Origin: Rhodococcus rhodnii
GTDB lineage: Bacteria > Actinomycetota > Actinomycetes > Mycobacteriales > Pseudonocardiaceae
Reading direction: 5' to 3'
NCBI GenBank assembly: GCA_000720375.1
Contig: JOAA01000023.1
Coordinates: 114,647-178,646, forward strand
Length of the DNA: 64,000 nt
In this document: positions 8,274 to 17,291 of the stretch, one piece after another
How the letters are laid out: each line of letters begins with the position of its first letter
Numbering within the stretch: the stretch's first letter is position 1
Position numbers and translations under genes: made by a program
Notes under the pieces: generated by a model
The model's input: only the letters and a program-made list of their open reading frames with translations
Databases searched by the model: none
Told to the model about the DNA's origin: nothing

Positions 8274-8307
8274 CGCTCACACGGGGCGCACGTGGCGCTC
8301 ACACGGG
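8274..8307. promoter_or_regulatory. Direct repeat, candidate SARP binding site
   Basis: CGCTCACACGGG occurs at 8274-8285 and again, identically, at 8296-8307: start-to-start spacing 22 bp, two helical turns. SARP proteins bind direct repeats spaced by multiples of 11 bp upstream of target promoters. The site lies in the 100-bp gap between the hydroxylase and the SARP-like gene and could serve either promoter. Assignment is by position and spacing only. Confidence 0.5.
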
Positions 8308-8328
8308 CATGCGCGCGAAGATCAGGGA

Positions 8329-11300
8329 ATGAATGCGGGGCTGCGCGTCACGCTGCTCGGCGCCTTTCAGGCGTCTCGCGGCGACGCCGCCCTGACCGTT
8401 CCGGGTGCCCGCTTACAGGGTCTGGTCATCCGGCTGGCGCTGGCCGGCGGGCGCACGGTCGAACAGAGCGTCCTGATCGACGCGATCTGGGCAGAGGCCC
8501 CTCCGGCTGATCCCGCCCACGCGCTGCAGGCCCTGGTCTCGCGACTGCGCCGGGCCACCGGTTCGGCAGACGACGTCACGCAGCTTGCGGGCGGCTACCG
8601 GCTGGCCGTGGACGCTGCCGACGTGGACGCGTTGCGGTTCGAACAACTCGCCGCCATCGGCCGTGACCACGTGCGCGCAGGCAACCCGAATGCAGCGGCG
8701 GCCGTGCTCGGCGAGGCCGTGGCGCTCTGGGGCGACCGTCCCGGCATCGAGCCTGCGGTCATCGCCGCAGTAGCGCCCACTGTCGCGACACGGTTGGCAC
8801 AGGTGTCGATCGAGGCCGTCACCGACCTCGCCGACGCCGAGCTGATGCTGGGCCGTGCCGACGCGGCCGCCGACCGCCTGACCGCCCTGCTCGCCCAGTA
8901 TCCCGTCCATGAGCGCGCCGCTGCGTTGCTCATGGACGCGCTCGCCGCGCAAGGCCGCCAGGCCGAGGCACTCGCCCTGTACGAGCGGATCCGCGAAACC
9001 CTGGCTGACGTCCTTGGCACCGACCCAGGCGCCGCCCTACGCGAGCGCCATCTGCGTCTGCTGCGGACCGAGCAGCCCACACCGACCGTGCCGGGCAACC
9101 TGCCCGCGCCGCTGACCAGCTTCATCGGCCGTGACGACGACCTCGCCCGGATCGACGCGCTGCTCACCACCGGCCGCCTGGTCACCGTGCTCGGTCCTGG
9201 CGGCGCAGGCAAGACGCGCCTCGCCGTCGAGGCCGCCCGCCGCCATCGGCACGAGTACCGCGACGGCGCCTGGATGATCGACCTCGCCTCGGTCACCGAG
9301 CCCGCCAAGGTCAGCGCGGCCGTGCTCGCCGGGATCAGAATGCGCGGCATTTTCGAGGCCCGGCCCCGGGTGGCGGGTGACGAGCTGGACGTACTCGTCA
9401 ACCAGCTCGATGGCCGCGAGAGCCTGCTGCTGGTAGACAACTGCGAGCACTTGATCGACGCCGTGGCCCGCCTGATCGTGGCACTGCTGACCCGTTGCCC
9501 AGGGCTGCGTGTACTCGCCACCAGCCGTGAACCCCTCGCGGTCGACGGCGAGGCGTTGGTGCCGCTCGGGCCGCTCCCCCTGCCCGGCCCAGATGACGGC
9601 GTCGAGCAGGCCCGGCAGGCGGCGTCGATACGCCTGTTCACCGAGCGGGCCGCGGCCGTACGCCCCGGTTTCGAGGTCGACGAGGCGACGCTGCCTGAGA
9701 TCCGGCGCGTGGTCCGTGGCCTTGACGGGATGCCGCTGGCCCTCGAATTGGCGGCGGCCCGGCTGCGGACGCTGTCGTTGCCCGAGCTTGCCGACGGACT
9801 GTCCGACCGGTTCCGGCTGCTCATCACCGGCAGCCGCACCGCGCCGGCCCGGCACCGCACGCTGCGCGCGGTCATCGCCTGGAGCTGGGATCTGCTGAGC
9901 GAGCAGGAACGTACGGTCGCCGACCGCATCTCGATCCTGCCCGGCGGCGTGACGGCAGCTTCGGCCACGGCGGTCTGTGCCGGGACTGCGGTGCAGGCTG
10001 CCGCGATCCTCGAATTGCTGGTCGACCGATCGCTGTTGCAGCTGGCGCCCGAACCCGGCCGCTACCGAATGCTGGAGTCGCTGCGCGAGTACGGCACCGA
10101 CCGTCTGGCCGAGACAGGCGACCTCGACGCCGTCCGCGACCTGGCTGCCGACTACTTCGCCGGGCTGATCGCCCGGTACGACCCGCAGTTGCGTGGACCG
10201 GCTCAACTGGAGGCCGTTCGAGCCATCAGCACCGAGTACGACAATGCGCTCGCCGCACTGCGCTGGCGGTGTGTCACAGGCGACGCCACCGGCGCGGTCG
10301 CCCTCGCACTGCACCTGACCTGGTACTGGCAGATGTTCGGCCGACACGCCGAAGCGGCCTACTGGCTGGGCGAGGCATTGGCCGTGCCCGGCGGGCAGCC
10401 CACGCCGGAACGCGCCTGCGTCCACGCGATCTACCTGCTCACCTCGATCGGCACCCGGCCAGGGATGACCGCCGAGGTACGTGAGCTCGTCGGCCAGCTG
10501 CTCGCACACCCGTCGCTGCCGGGGCGAGCCAGCGTGCTCGTGGCGCTTCCGTTCCTCCAGGACGAGAAGGCCGCGCTCGCGATCATCGAGCACTTGGTCG
10601 ACGGCGACGACGTGTGGCTGTCCGGACTGGCCGGCATGACCCGGGCCCAGTTCGCCGAGAACGCGGGCGAGCTCGACAGGGTCCGTACCGACGTGGAGGC
10701 GGCCCTGGCCTGCTTCCGGCAAACCGGCGACCGCTGGGGCCAGGCCACCGTACTGCCGATGCGCGCCCAGCTGCGGCAGTACGACGACCTCGACGGCGCG
10801 CTCGACGACCTGCGCGAGGCCCGGTCGCTGGCCGCCGAGTTCGGCCTGCACAGCCTCAGCGACGAGGTGTTCATCGACCTGTACTGGATCGACCTGCACC
10901 TACGGCGCGGTGACACCGGCCGGACGATTGCGGTGATCGACTCGGCGCGGGAGCGTGCGACGTCGCCGGACATGCGTGCCCTGATCGACGCGTGGGAGGC
11001 CGTTTTCCGGGTGCGGCTCGGTGACCTGGACCGCGTACCGGAACTGCTCGACAACGCCGAGCGAGGCCTGCACGGCGAAACTACGTTCCTCGGCGGCCAC
11101 GCGCAGACGCTGGTCGACAGCGCAAGGGCTTCGCTCTGCCTGGAGACCGGCGACCTGGCGGGCGCACAGAAGGCGTTGGAGAAGGCGTACGCGGCGGGAT
11201 TGAAGATCCGGGACCTACCAATCCTGTCGCTGGTGGCAGTGAACACGGCCGCGCTCGCCGAGGCGCGCGGGCGGTATCACGAAGCTGCCGTCCTGCTAGG

Positions 11301-11499
11301 CGCCGCCGCCCGGCTACGCGGCGCCCACGACCGCACCGATCGGCAGGTCCGCGAGCTCACCCGCCGAGGGCGGGCCGCACTGGGAGATTCGCTCTTTGCC
11401 GCGGGGTACGAAAAGGGCTGGGAACTGGACGGAAAGACAGCTGTGACCGAAGTCGATCCATCCCGGCTGCGCCAGGAATCTCATCCAGATCCCAGCTGA
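8329..11499 (+). CDS. AfsR-like SARP regulator with NTPase and TPR domains
   Basis: About 1056 residues. Residues 1-95 form the OmpR-like winged-helix DNA-binding domain of SARPs (LRVTLLGAFQ, LQALVSRLRR, GYRLAV), followed by the bacterial transcriptional activation domain to about 245 (ADRLTALLAQYPVHERAAALLMDALAAQGR split over two helices). A P-loop NTPase follows, Walker A GPGGAGKTRLA near residue 288 and Walker B-like LLLVDNCEHL near 365. The C-terminal 400 residues are helical TPR-like repeats. This is the AfsR architecture, a global or pathway activator often driving secondary metabolism or oxidoreductase genes. Start ATG 8329 is chosen from the domain boundary; the frame is open further upstream. 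The nearest candidate target is the divergent hydroxylase. Confidence 0.88.
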   Translation: MNAGLRVTLLGAFQASRGDAALTVPGARLQGLVIRLALAGGRTVEQSVLIDAIWAEAPPADPAHALQALVSRLRRATGSADDVTQLAGGYRLAVDAADVDALRFEQLAAIGRDHVRAGNPNAAAAVLGEAVALWGDRPGIEPAVIAAVAPTVATRLAQVSIEAVTDLADAELMLGRADAAADRLTALLAQYPVHERAAALLMDALAAQGRQAEALALYERIRETLADVLGTDPGAALRERHLRLLRTEQPTPTVPGNLPAPLTSFIGRDDDLARIDALLTTGRLVTVLGPGGAGKTRLAVEAARRHRHEYRDGAWMIDLASVTEPAKVSAAVLAGIRMRGIFEARPRVAGDELDVLVNQLDGRESLLLVDNCEHLIDAVARLIVALLTRCPGLRVLATSREPLAVDGEALVPLGPLPLPGPDDGVEQARQAASIRLFTERAAAVRPGFEVDEATLPEIRRVVRGLDGMPLALELAAARLRTLSLPELADGLSDRFRLLITGSRTAPARHRTLRAVIAWSWDLLSEQERTVADRISILPGGVTAASATAVCAGTAVQAAAILELLVDRSLLQLAPEPGRYRMLESLREYGTDRLAETGDLDAVRDLAADYFAGLIARYDPQLRGPAQLEAVRAISTEYDNALAALRWRCVTGDATGAVALALHLTWYWQMFGRHAEAAYWLGEALAVPGGQPTPERACVHAIYLLTSIGTRPGMTAEVRELVGQLLAHPSLPGRASVLVALPFLQDEKAALAIIEHLVDGDDVWLSGLAGMTRAQFAENAGELDRVRTDVEAALACFRQTGDRWGQATVLPMRAQLRQYDDLDGALDDLREARSLAAEFGLHSLSDEVFIDLYWIDLHLRRGDTGRTIAVIDSARERATSPDMRALIDAWEAVFRVRLGDLDRVPELLDNAERGLHGETTFLGGHAQTLVDSARASLCLETGDLAGAQKALEKAYAAGLKIRDLPILSLVAVNTAALAEARGRYHEAAVLLGAAARLRGAHDRTDRQVRELTRRGRAALGDSLFAAGYEKGWELDGKTAVTEVDPSRLRQESHPDPS

Positions 11500-11575
11500 T
11501 CCGCAGCACGCCAGAGACACCAGGCTGCCGGCGGTGGAGCAGGTGGCCGACTGGATCGGCCGAAACGTTCTCGAG

Positions 11576-12910
11576 AGCGGCAGCGGGTCGACGTCGCAAT
11601 CGGCCCGGATTCCCTTGGCGGCGTTGACGGTCGCCGGATGTTCGTCGCCAAGGACGCGCCGGTATCGGGACAACACGTCGGTATGCCGCTTGTCGCCATC
11701 GTCGGCACGGTTCTGCGCTCGCAGGTCCAATGCCGTGTTCAGGCTCGCGGCCAGTGTCGTTGGATGATCTGGCCCCAGAACGCGTTCACACCGCTCCAAC
11801 GTTTCGTTGTTCAACGCCAGCGCGGCCTCGGTTTCACCCAATGCCGACAGGTCGCTCGCGAGGTTGATACTCGCGATCAGCGAATAGACGTGATCATGTC
11901 CCAAACTGGTGCGGAGCTGTTCCAGCGCACGTTCGTCAATCGCTCGTGCCTGAGCTGAATTGCCCAACAGGCGCAGTGTCACGGCCAAGTCGATTTCGGC
12001 GCACTTGGTGCACGGGTGCGATTCACCGATCCGCTCGCGATACGTCTCCACAACCTGCTCGCCCAACTCCTCGCCTGCCGGAGATTGCCACCATGGCGCA
12101 AATCGATGGACCGGCGTCGCAATCCGTGATGTCCGACGCGTATGCGTGCGGCCGGAGATCCTGGCAACGGCTCCAGTGCTTCTGTGACGTGGGATCGTTG
12201 GGATCGAGGTTCGCCAGCAGCACATGCGCCCCGTGTTTCATGGTCTCCAACTGTTGCGGAGCCATTCTGTTGCGGAGCACGAGTTGCACCAGCCTGTGCA
12301 GTTGAATCGTGCCGTTGCGGTGATTGATCTTCGCCAGGCTGTAGCGGTTGATGTCCCGGATGGCACGGGCGAGCACCATCGGGTCGCGCAGCGCCTGATC
12401 CAGTTCGGGGGCGATGGAGACGTTGCGGATGCCTGTGAAGAAGTAGCGCGGGATGGGTTCCGGCGAGAAGAACGCACAAATTTGCGGCAACTGGTGGGCA
12501 GCGGGGTTGCGGTCGTACAGGTCTCGGCGGCATCGAAGACCAACAGCCACTTGCCTGTCGTCCACAGCCGAAGGGCTTCACGAACCGCTGGAACGGCCAT
12601 GTTGGCTTCCGCGGCCCCTGGGCAGGTCGAGGACCTTGGCGAGTTCCGTGAGGGAGGCACGGATGTGCGTGGGGTTCGCCGCCTCGACCCACCACACCAG
12701 GTCGTAATCGCCCAGGTGCTGGTAAATGTATTCGACGGCGATCTGTGTCTTGCCGATACCACCCATTCCGTGCAACGCCGACGGCAGTACCGCGGTGAAA
12801 ACGTCGGATTTGAGCCGGTCGCCAAGGGCATGCAGCAGATCCACTCGTCCGGTGAAGTTGGGATTGCGCGGCGGAATGCTGCCCCACACCCGGGGCGACT
12901 CTCCAGGCTG
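11576..12910 (-). pseudogene. Decayed NB-ARC/TPR gene (FxSxx-COOH system type)
   Basis: On the minus strand, pieces of one tetratricopeptide NTPase appear in successive different frames. The N-terminal part (about 12900-12620) reads PRVWGSIPPRNPNFTGR, then the Walker A GMGGIGKTQIAVEYIY and YDLVWWVEA. After a frameshift near 12615 comes ANMAVPAVREALR and KWLLVFDAAE. After another break and a deletion near 12500 comes ICAFFSPEPIPRYFF, LARAIRDINRYSLAKI, LHRLVQLVLRNRM. A third shift near 12100 leads to TPR repeats (LGNSAQARAIDERALEQL, LGHDHVYSLIASINLASDL, LGPDHPTTLAASLNTALDL) ending RADCDVDPLPL. The order matches the TPR protein of FxSxx-COOH peptide systems, but the gene is far shorter than an intact one, with the middle of the NTPase domain missing. 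No FxsA, FxsB or FxsC partner is nearby. Confidence 0.75.
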
Positions 12911-13384
12911 TCGCCGGAGGCTCGACGGAGGCGACCATTCGAGCAGAGCCGGGCCGGGATGGCTGGACACGAGCGGGACATCCGGGCCGTTGGATGTAAC
13001 GGCGGCCCCTGCCGGTATTCGGCCCGATCGCCGCCGAGGTCGAGCGCTTGCCTCACATGCCCGTGGCAACGGAGTCATCCGATCCACCCGACATCGCGAA
13101 CGGAGACAGCATGCCGCGACATCACCTGTACGGTCCAAATGAAGGACACAGCGGCTAATAATGTACCAACGATTTTGAAACACTACAGCACGACATAAGT
13201 TTCATCTTCGGGTGGGTCGCGCCAAGGTCAGGACCTCCGTGTGGAGTTTTCGTTCGACTGTCTTATCGGACCTTCGCCATTCAGGATCGATCACGTCCTA
13301 GGATTCAAGGCAAGCCGTCCCCACTCGCAGACTCCGCACGCGCCGCTCGATCCCCGGGAACCTTCCTGGGACAGGAAGGACCTC
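12911..13384. other. Intergenic stretch, no gene seen
   Basis: This stretch precedes the decayed TPR gene on one side and the DUF1349 gene on the other. Short open frames occur but none has convincing codon use, ribosome-binding site or protein pattern. It includes a locally A/T-richer block near 13140-13200 that may hold promoters for either side. No hairpin or repeat of note was seen. Confidence 0.5.
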
Positions 13385-14008
13385 ATGGCAGTCACCCACA
13401 CCGTGCCGCCCATCCCGTTCGAACTCGCCGCGTCGCACGGCTCGTCCTGGACTATCAACCCCGACGGAAGCGTGTCCACCGTCGCGCTGCCGCACAGCGA
13501 CATCTTCGTCGACCCGGCCCAAGGCACGACCGGCAACGCCGAAAGCATGCTCAACGCCGCCACCCTGCTCGGCACGCCACCCCCGGGCGACTTCCAGCTC
13601 AGCGCACGCGTCACCGTCGACTTCACCTCCACCTTCGACGCAGGCGTTCTGCTGCTGTGGTTCGACGAGCGCCACTGGGCGAAACTCTGCTTCGAGTTCT
13701 CCCCCTCCGGCGACCCCATGGTCGTCTCCGTCGTCAACCGGGATGTGGCCGACGACGCCAACGCCTTCATCGTCGATGGCAACACCGTCTGGCTGCGTGT
13801 CTCCCGCATCGCCCACACCTACGCCTATCACGCCTCACTCGATGGCCAGACCTGGCAAATGATCCGGTATTTCGTACTCGGCAACCCGTCCGACGCTGCC
13901 ACGATCGGCTTCGAGGCCCAGTCCCCGACCGGTGACGGATGCACCGTCACCTTCCATGACGTGCGCTTCGTGCAGGAGACACTTCCGGGCCTACGCGACG
14001 GCTCTTGA
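13385..14008 (+). CDS. DUF1349 family protein
   Basis: A 207-residue protein of the DUF1349 family, a concanavalin-like beta-sandwich fold related to regulators of carbohydrate binding. Typical segments are SHGSSWTINPDGSV, FQLSARVTVDF, DAGVLLLWFDERHWAKLCFE and VWLRVSRIAHTYAYHASLDG, ending near TVTFHDVRF. There is no signal peptide, so it is likely cytosolic. Start ATG 13385 follows GGAAGGA by 5 nt; the frame is open further upstream without another good site. A terminator follows at 14115-14155, so it appears to be a single-gene unit. Carbohydrate binding is inferred from the fold; the ligand is unknown. Confidence 0.8.
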   Translation: MAVTHTVPPIPFELAASHGSSWTINPDGSVSTVALPHSDIFVDPAQGTTGNAESMLNAATLLGTPPPGDFQLSARVTVDFTSTFDAGVLLLWFDERHWAKLCFEFSPSGDPMVVSVVNRDVADDANAFIVDGNTVWLRVSRIAHTYAYHASLDGQTWQMIRYFVLGNPSDAATIGFEAQSPTGDGCTVTFHDVRFVQETLPGLRDGS

Positions 14009-14114
14009 GCTGCGAAACCATCGGGCATAGTGGCGCGATGAAGTTTCGCCGACCATGGAGGAGATCGCGCGGTTGGCGCCGTCCGGGCTGGCAAGTGGCG
14101 GTCGTACCGCCGGG

Positions 14115-14155
14115 AAACCCTCTGATCCAGACGAAAATGTTCGGTCAGAGGGTTT
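14115..14155. terminator. Rho-independent terminator
   Basis: AAACCCTCTGA (14115-14125) pairs with TCAGAGGGTTT (14145-14155), followed by further T residues. It sits between the converging DUF1349 gene and the LLM oxidoreductase gene, so it probably serves both directions. Confidence 0.8.
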
Positions 14156-14156
14156 T

Positions 14157-14990
14157 TCAGGGCTTGACGAGTTCGGCGTGGCGGTCGAGGAACGAGGCGA
14201 CGTCGTCGACGTCCTCCAGCGGGAGGGGATAGACGATCAGGTTGTCGACACCGAGGTCCTCGTAGCGGGAGACCGAATTCAGTTCCACGGGGTCGAGCTG
14301 CATGTAGTTGATCTCCAGTCGCCCGAGCCGGGCTGGGCGATCCACCTCCGCGGCGGCCTGCTTCAGTCCGGCAAGGTGTTTCAGCAGGTCGTCGGCGGTG
14401 CCGTTGCCGAACCAGCCGTGGCCGCGGCTGACCGCGCGGCGGAAGGCGGCGGTACTGTGACCGCCGATCACGATCCTGGGCCGGGCGGGCCGTGGATGGG
14501 CGTCGACGTTCGAGAAAGACACGTACTGGCCCTGGAAGGACGGTTCCGGGTCTGTCCACAGTGAAGTCATCGCGTCCAGGTACTCGTCAGTGCGGGTGCC
14601 GCGGCCGGCCATGGGGACGCCGACCGCGGTCATCTCGGCTTCGAGATAGCCGGCGCCCACCCCCAGTGTCAGCCGGCCGCCGCTGAGCACGTCCAGGCTC
14701 GCCACCTGCTTGGCCAGTACCAGCGGGTTTCGTTGCGGCAGAATGACAATGCCCGTTCCCAGCGATAGCCGAGTGGTCACAGCGGCGACGTATGTCAGGT
14801 GCACCAACGGATCAAGGATCGGGTCGGTCGCCGCCATAGGTGAATCCGGGGTACGAGGCGAAGGCAGCACCACGTGCTCACCGGCCCACCACGAGGTGTA
14901 ACCCAGTTCCTCGGCCAGCCGAGCCAGCCGTACGGTCGCCGCCGGGCCCAACGTCGCCTTGGCATTCAGGCCGGACACACCCAGCTTCAC
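14157..14990 (-). CDS. LLM-class F420-dependent oxidoreductase
   Basis: A 277-residue luciferase-like TIM-barrel oxidoreductase of the type that uses reduced F420 or flavin. Visible family segments are LARLAEELGYTSWWAGEHV, LTYVAAVTTRLSLGTGIVILP, RNPLVLAKQVASLDVLSGGR, LGVGAGYLEAEMTAVGV and PRIVIGGHSTAAFRRA. The GTG start at 14990 is chosen because GGAGGT lies 4 nt upstream. It is divergent from a LysR regulator 100 bp away, which probably controls it through a box overlapping the LysR start codon. The substrate is unknown; relatives oxidise alcohols or reduce conjugated bonds. Confidence 0.85.
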   Translation of the reverse strand: MKLGVSGLNAKATLGPAATVRLARLAEELGYTSWWAGEHVVLPSPRTPDSPMAATDPILDPLVHLTYVAAVTTRLSLGTGIVILPQRNPLVLAKQVASLDVLSGGRLTLGVGAGYLEAEMTAVGVPMAGRGTRTDEYLDAMTSLWTDPEPSFQGQYVSFSNVDAHPRPARPRIVIGGHSTAAFRRAVSRGHGWFGNGTADDLLKHLAGLKQAAAEVDRPARLGRLEINYMQLDPVELNSVSRYEDLGVDNLIVYPLPLEDVDDVASFLDRHAELVKP

Positions 14991-15000
14991 GAGACCTCCA

Positions 15001-15028
15001 CCTGGACACGATGACCTGGACACGATGA
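15001..15028. repeat. Perfect tandem 14-bp repeat
   Basis: CCTGGACACGATGA is repeated exactly twice in tandem (15001-15014, 15015-15028), followed by a partial third copy CCTGG. It lies 10 bp upstream of the LLM oxidoreductase start, in the divergent LLM/LysR promoter region. It may be replication slippage or regulator half-sites. Confidence 0.6.
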
Positions 15029-15077
15029 CCTGGTCATCCTCGGGCCGCGACCGGCAGCGGGTCCAAGACCCATCGTT

Positions 15078-15092
15078 ATAACCTTTGGTTAT
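15078..15092. promoter_or_regulatory. LysR-type T-N11-A box overlapping the LysR start codon
   Basis: ATAACC TTT GGTTAT is a perfect 6-bp inverted repeat with a 3-bp spacer and fits the LysR T-N11-A consensus; the final AT belongs to the ATG of the LysR gene. A regulator bound here would block its own expression and could control the divergent LLM gene. Confidence 0.7.
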
Positions 15093-15948
15093 GGACGCGC
15101 ACACCCGGGATCTGCGCTATTTCGTCGCCGTGGCCGAACAGCTGAGCTTCACCCAGGCGGCCGCCTCGCTGTTCATCTCCCAGCCCGCGTTGAGCAAGCA
15201 GATCCGCCAGCTGGAACTTTCCTTACACACCAAGCTGTTCGAACGTGACCGGCGGACCGTGCGGCTGACCGGGCAAGGCGCCGCCCTGCTGCCGCACGCC
15301 AAGCTCGTCATCGAGCAATGGGAGGAAGCGCAGCGCGCGGTGACTGCCGCGCGGCAACGGGCCAGCCTCACGGTCGGATTCCAGACCCGGATCGGACGCG
15401 GGCTGATCTCGAAGGTCAGCGCCAGGCTCACCGAGTGGACACTGCTGTTCCGGCAGATCCCGTGGAGCGACCCGACCGTCGGGCTGGGCAGCGGCGACAC
15501 CGACGTCGCGATCGCGTGGCTCCCGGTGCCAGGGACACTGGCGTGGAAGGTCGTGGCCACTGAGGACCGATGGGTCGCACTGCCGCCGAAGCACCGCCTT
15601 GCGCGGTACGAAACCGTGCCGGCCAACGAACTCGCCGCGGAACCGTTCATCGCACTCCCGGGATCGGCAGGGGCGCAACGAGAGTTCTGGCTGGGCGACA
15701 CAGACCGCCATGTGGTCGCCGAAGCGTGGACTGCCGAGGAGTCGTTCGAGGCCGTCGCGTCCGGACTCGGAATCACGCTGCTCTCAGCGGGCAACGCCGA
15801 GATCTACCACTCGGCGGACATCGCGTTGCGACCGGTCACCGGCCTGCCACCCGCTGAACTGGCAGTGGTGTGGCGGTCCGACGACCGGCGTGCGGAGATC
15901 AGCACGTTCGTCGCCGCTTGCGAGCAATGCCTCTGTCACGCGGGCTGA
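15091..15948 (+). CDS. LysR family transcriptional regulator
   Basis: A 285-residue LysR regulator. The N-terminal winged HTH (residues 1-62) is canonical: LRYFVAVAEQLSFTQAAASLFISQPALSKQIRQL with KLFERDRRTVRLTGQG. The effector-binding domain occupies the rest, with DVAIAWLPVPGTLAW and WVALPPKHRLA. The start at ATG 15091 gives the canonical length; the TTG six bases upstream is unlikely. The gene is divergent from an LLM oxidoreductase and has a T-N11-A palindrome across its start. It probably activates the LLM gene in response to that enzyme's substrate and represses itself. Confidence 0.9.
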   Translation: MDAHTRDLRYFVAVAEQLSFTQAAASLFISQPALSKQIRQLELSLHTKLFERDRRTVRLTGQGAALLPHAKLVIEQWEEAQRAVTAARQRASLTVGFQTRIGRGLISKVSARLTEWTLLFRQIPWSDPTVGLGSGDTDVAIAWLPVPGTLAWKVVATEDRWVALPPKHRLARYETVPANELAAEPFIALPGSAGAQREFWLGDTDRHVVAEAWTAEESFEAVASGLGITLLSAGNAEIYHSADIALRPVTGLPPAELAVVWRSDDRRAEISTFVAACEQCLCHAG

Positions 15949-15961
15949 CAGACTCCATACC

Positions 15962-16642
15962 TCACTGCGCCGCGCGGTGTACGTCCTCGACGGTTTGGAC
16001 CAAGTTGGACAGATTCGGCAGTACCGCGTCCGTGATGGACGCATCGTTGGTCTCGCCGAGCCGGTTGACCCACACGCGGGGAATGCCGAGTTCGTGTGCG
16101 GGCCGCATGTCGTGGAAGTAGCTCTGTGCCACGTGGACCCAGTTCGCGCGAGTGGCGCCGAATGATCGCTCGAAACGCCGGAAGTGGTTGTGGTTCGGCT
16201 TGTAGCTCCCGACATCCTCCGCGGTGACGACCGCGTCGATCGGGATGGCGAGACGACGCTGGGTCTCGCCGATGATGTCCCGATCGCAGTTCGTCAGCAG
16301 CGCGATCCGCCAGCCTGCCTCGCGCAGTTCCTTCAGCGCCCGCCTGGCGTCGGGAAACACCGGCCAGTAGGGAATCCCCGTGGCCAGTACCGAGGCGTCA
16401 TCGTCGAGCAGGTCGAGTCCGCCTTCCCTGGCAGTGCGTTTGAGCGATTCTGTCAGGACGTCGCGGTAGCGCATGGCCGGGAACTCGCTCTGCACAACGG
16501 GTTCGTGACGGTTGTAAATCTCCAGCAGTTGGCCGCCACGACCAGGGAACAGCAGTTCCGCGCTGGTCGCGATGCCATGCCGCCAGTCGACCAGGGTGCC
16601 GAAGCAGTCAAATGTCGCCCAGCGGAGGTCGGTCATCGTCAT
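15962..16642 (-). CDS. HAD-family hydrolase, haloacid dehalogenase type II-like
   Basis: A 226-residue HAD-superfamily hydrolase. The catalytic motif I is at residues 11-19 (FDCFGTLVDW) with Asp12 as the nucleophile; motif II is LLTNCD near residue 120, and the KPNHNHFRR and HVAQSYFHDMRPAHELG segments near residues 155-190 match the type II (L-2-haloacid) dehalogenase-like subgroup with motif III/IV. Start ATG 16642 or the ATG two codons later are both possible; ribosome-binding sites are weak. It converges on the LysR gene with only 13 bp between stops. The substrate could be a 2-haloacid or a phosphate ester. Confidence 0.85.
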   Translation of the reverse strand: MTMTDLRWATFDCFGTLVDWRHGIATSAELLFPGRGGQLLEIYNRHEPVVQSEFPAMRYRDVLTESLKRTAREGGLDLLDDDASVLATGIPYWPVFPDARRALKELREAGWRIALLTNCDRDIIGETQRRLAIPIDAVVTAEDVGSYKPNHNHFRRFERSFGATRANWVHVAQSYFHDMRPAHELGIPRVWVNRLGETNDASITDAVLPNLSNLVQTVEDVHRAAQ

Positions 16643-16788
16643 CTCGTCATACAACACCAACCCGCCATGGCCGGGTGAGCGTGGGCGAACTGCTGGACCG
16701 GGTCGTCGAGCGCTCCCAGCCGTCGCGACAGCCCATGTGACATGCGGCGTTGGATGACACGAAGCAATCAATCGAACGCCGTGGAGGT

Positions 16789-17142
16789 TCAGCGCTGCTC
16801 GTTGTCCGGCAGATTGCCGCGGTCCTGCATTTCGCGCAGCGCCTCGTCGGCGGCGGCGATTTCCGAGTAGTACTGCCGGTGCACCTTGTACGTGCGGTCG
16901 AGCTCGATCTCGTGGTACATCCCGGTCGGCTTGCCAAAGCGGAAGTCGCGCGGCAGGCGCTGGGCGCCATCGCGATTCACGATCAGGATCGCGCGGTCGG
17001 TGACCACGAACGTCCATACCCGCGCGGTGAAGAGCCACGAGCCAGTCTGCGCGATGAATCCCGTCTGGATCTGCTCCCCGGGCGCCAAGTGTGGCGCGGC
17101 CCGCTTGGCGATCAGTTCGACCCGTCGTTCCTTGTAGCCCAT
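16789..17142 (-). CDS. Hypothetical PH-domain-like protein
   Basis: A 117-residue cytosolic protein. The middle (about residues 20-75) has alternating hydrophobic beta strands, IQTGFIAQTGSWLFTARVWTFVVTDRAILIVN, resembling the bacterial PH-like fold (bPH), followed by a basic/aromatic linker and a C-terminal helix (ADEALREMQDR). No signal peptide or transmembrane helix is seen. It seems monocistronic. Function unknown; bPH-like proteins often bind membranes or partner proteins. Confidence 0.7.
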   Translation of the reverse strand: MGYKERRVELIAKRAAPHLAPGEQIQTGFIAQTGSWLFTARVWTFVVTDRAILIVNRDGAQRLPRDFRFGKPTGMYHEIELDRTYKVHRQYYSEIAAADEALREMQDRGNLPDNEQR

Positions 17143-17291
17143 GCTTGCCTCCGAAGCGCGGCGCGCCCGTGTCGTAGGTCAGGTACCCGCACGGCAGCCG
17201 TGTTTAGCACTCGGTGAAGGGACCGGTCCCATTCTCGGCCAAATACGGTGCCGGGCTGGCGTATTCCTTGCCCGACAGGAGAAGTGGGAAT

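Noticed and set aside
6726..8510. Very long open frame on the plus strand opposite the flavin hydroxylase
   Set aside because: Its translation is Arg/His/Gly-rich with no domains; it is the antisense shadow of the real gene, common in high-GC DNA.
15001..15028. CRISPR-like short repeat
   Set aside because: Only two adjoining copies without spacers; a simple tandem duplication.
16704..16719. Possible third CebR-like site (GAGCGCTCCCA)
   Set aside because: Only the right half and centre match; the left arm is wrong, and no sugar gene is next to it.
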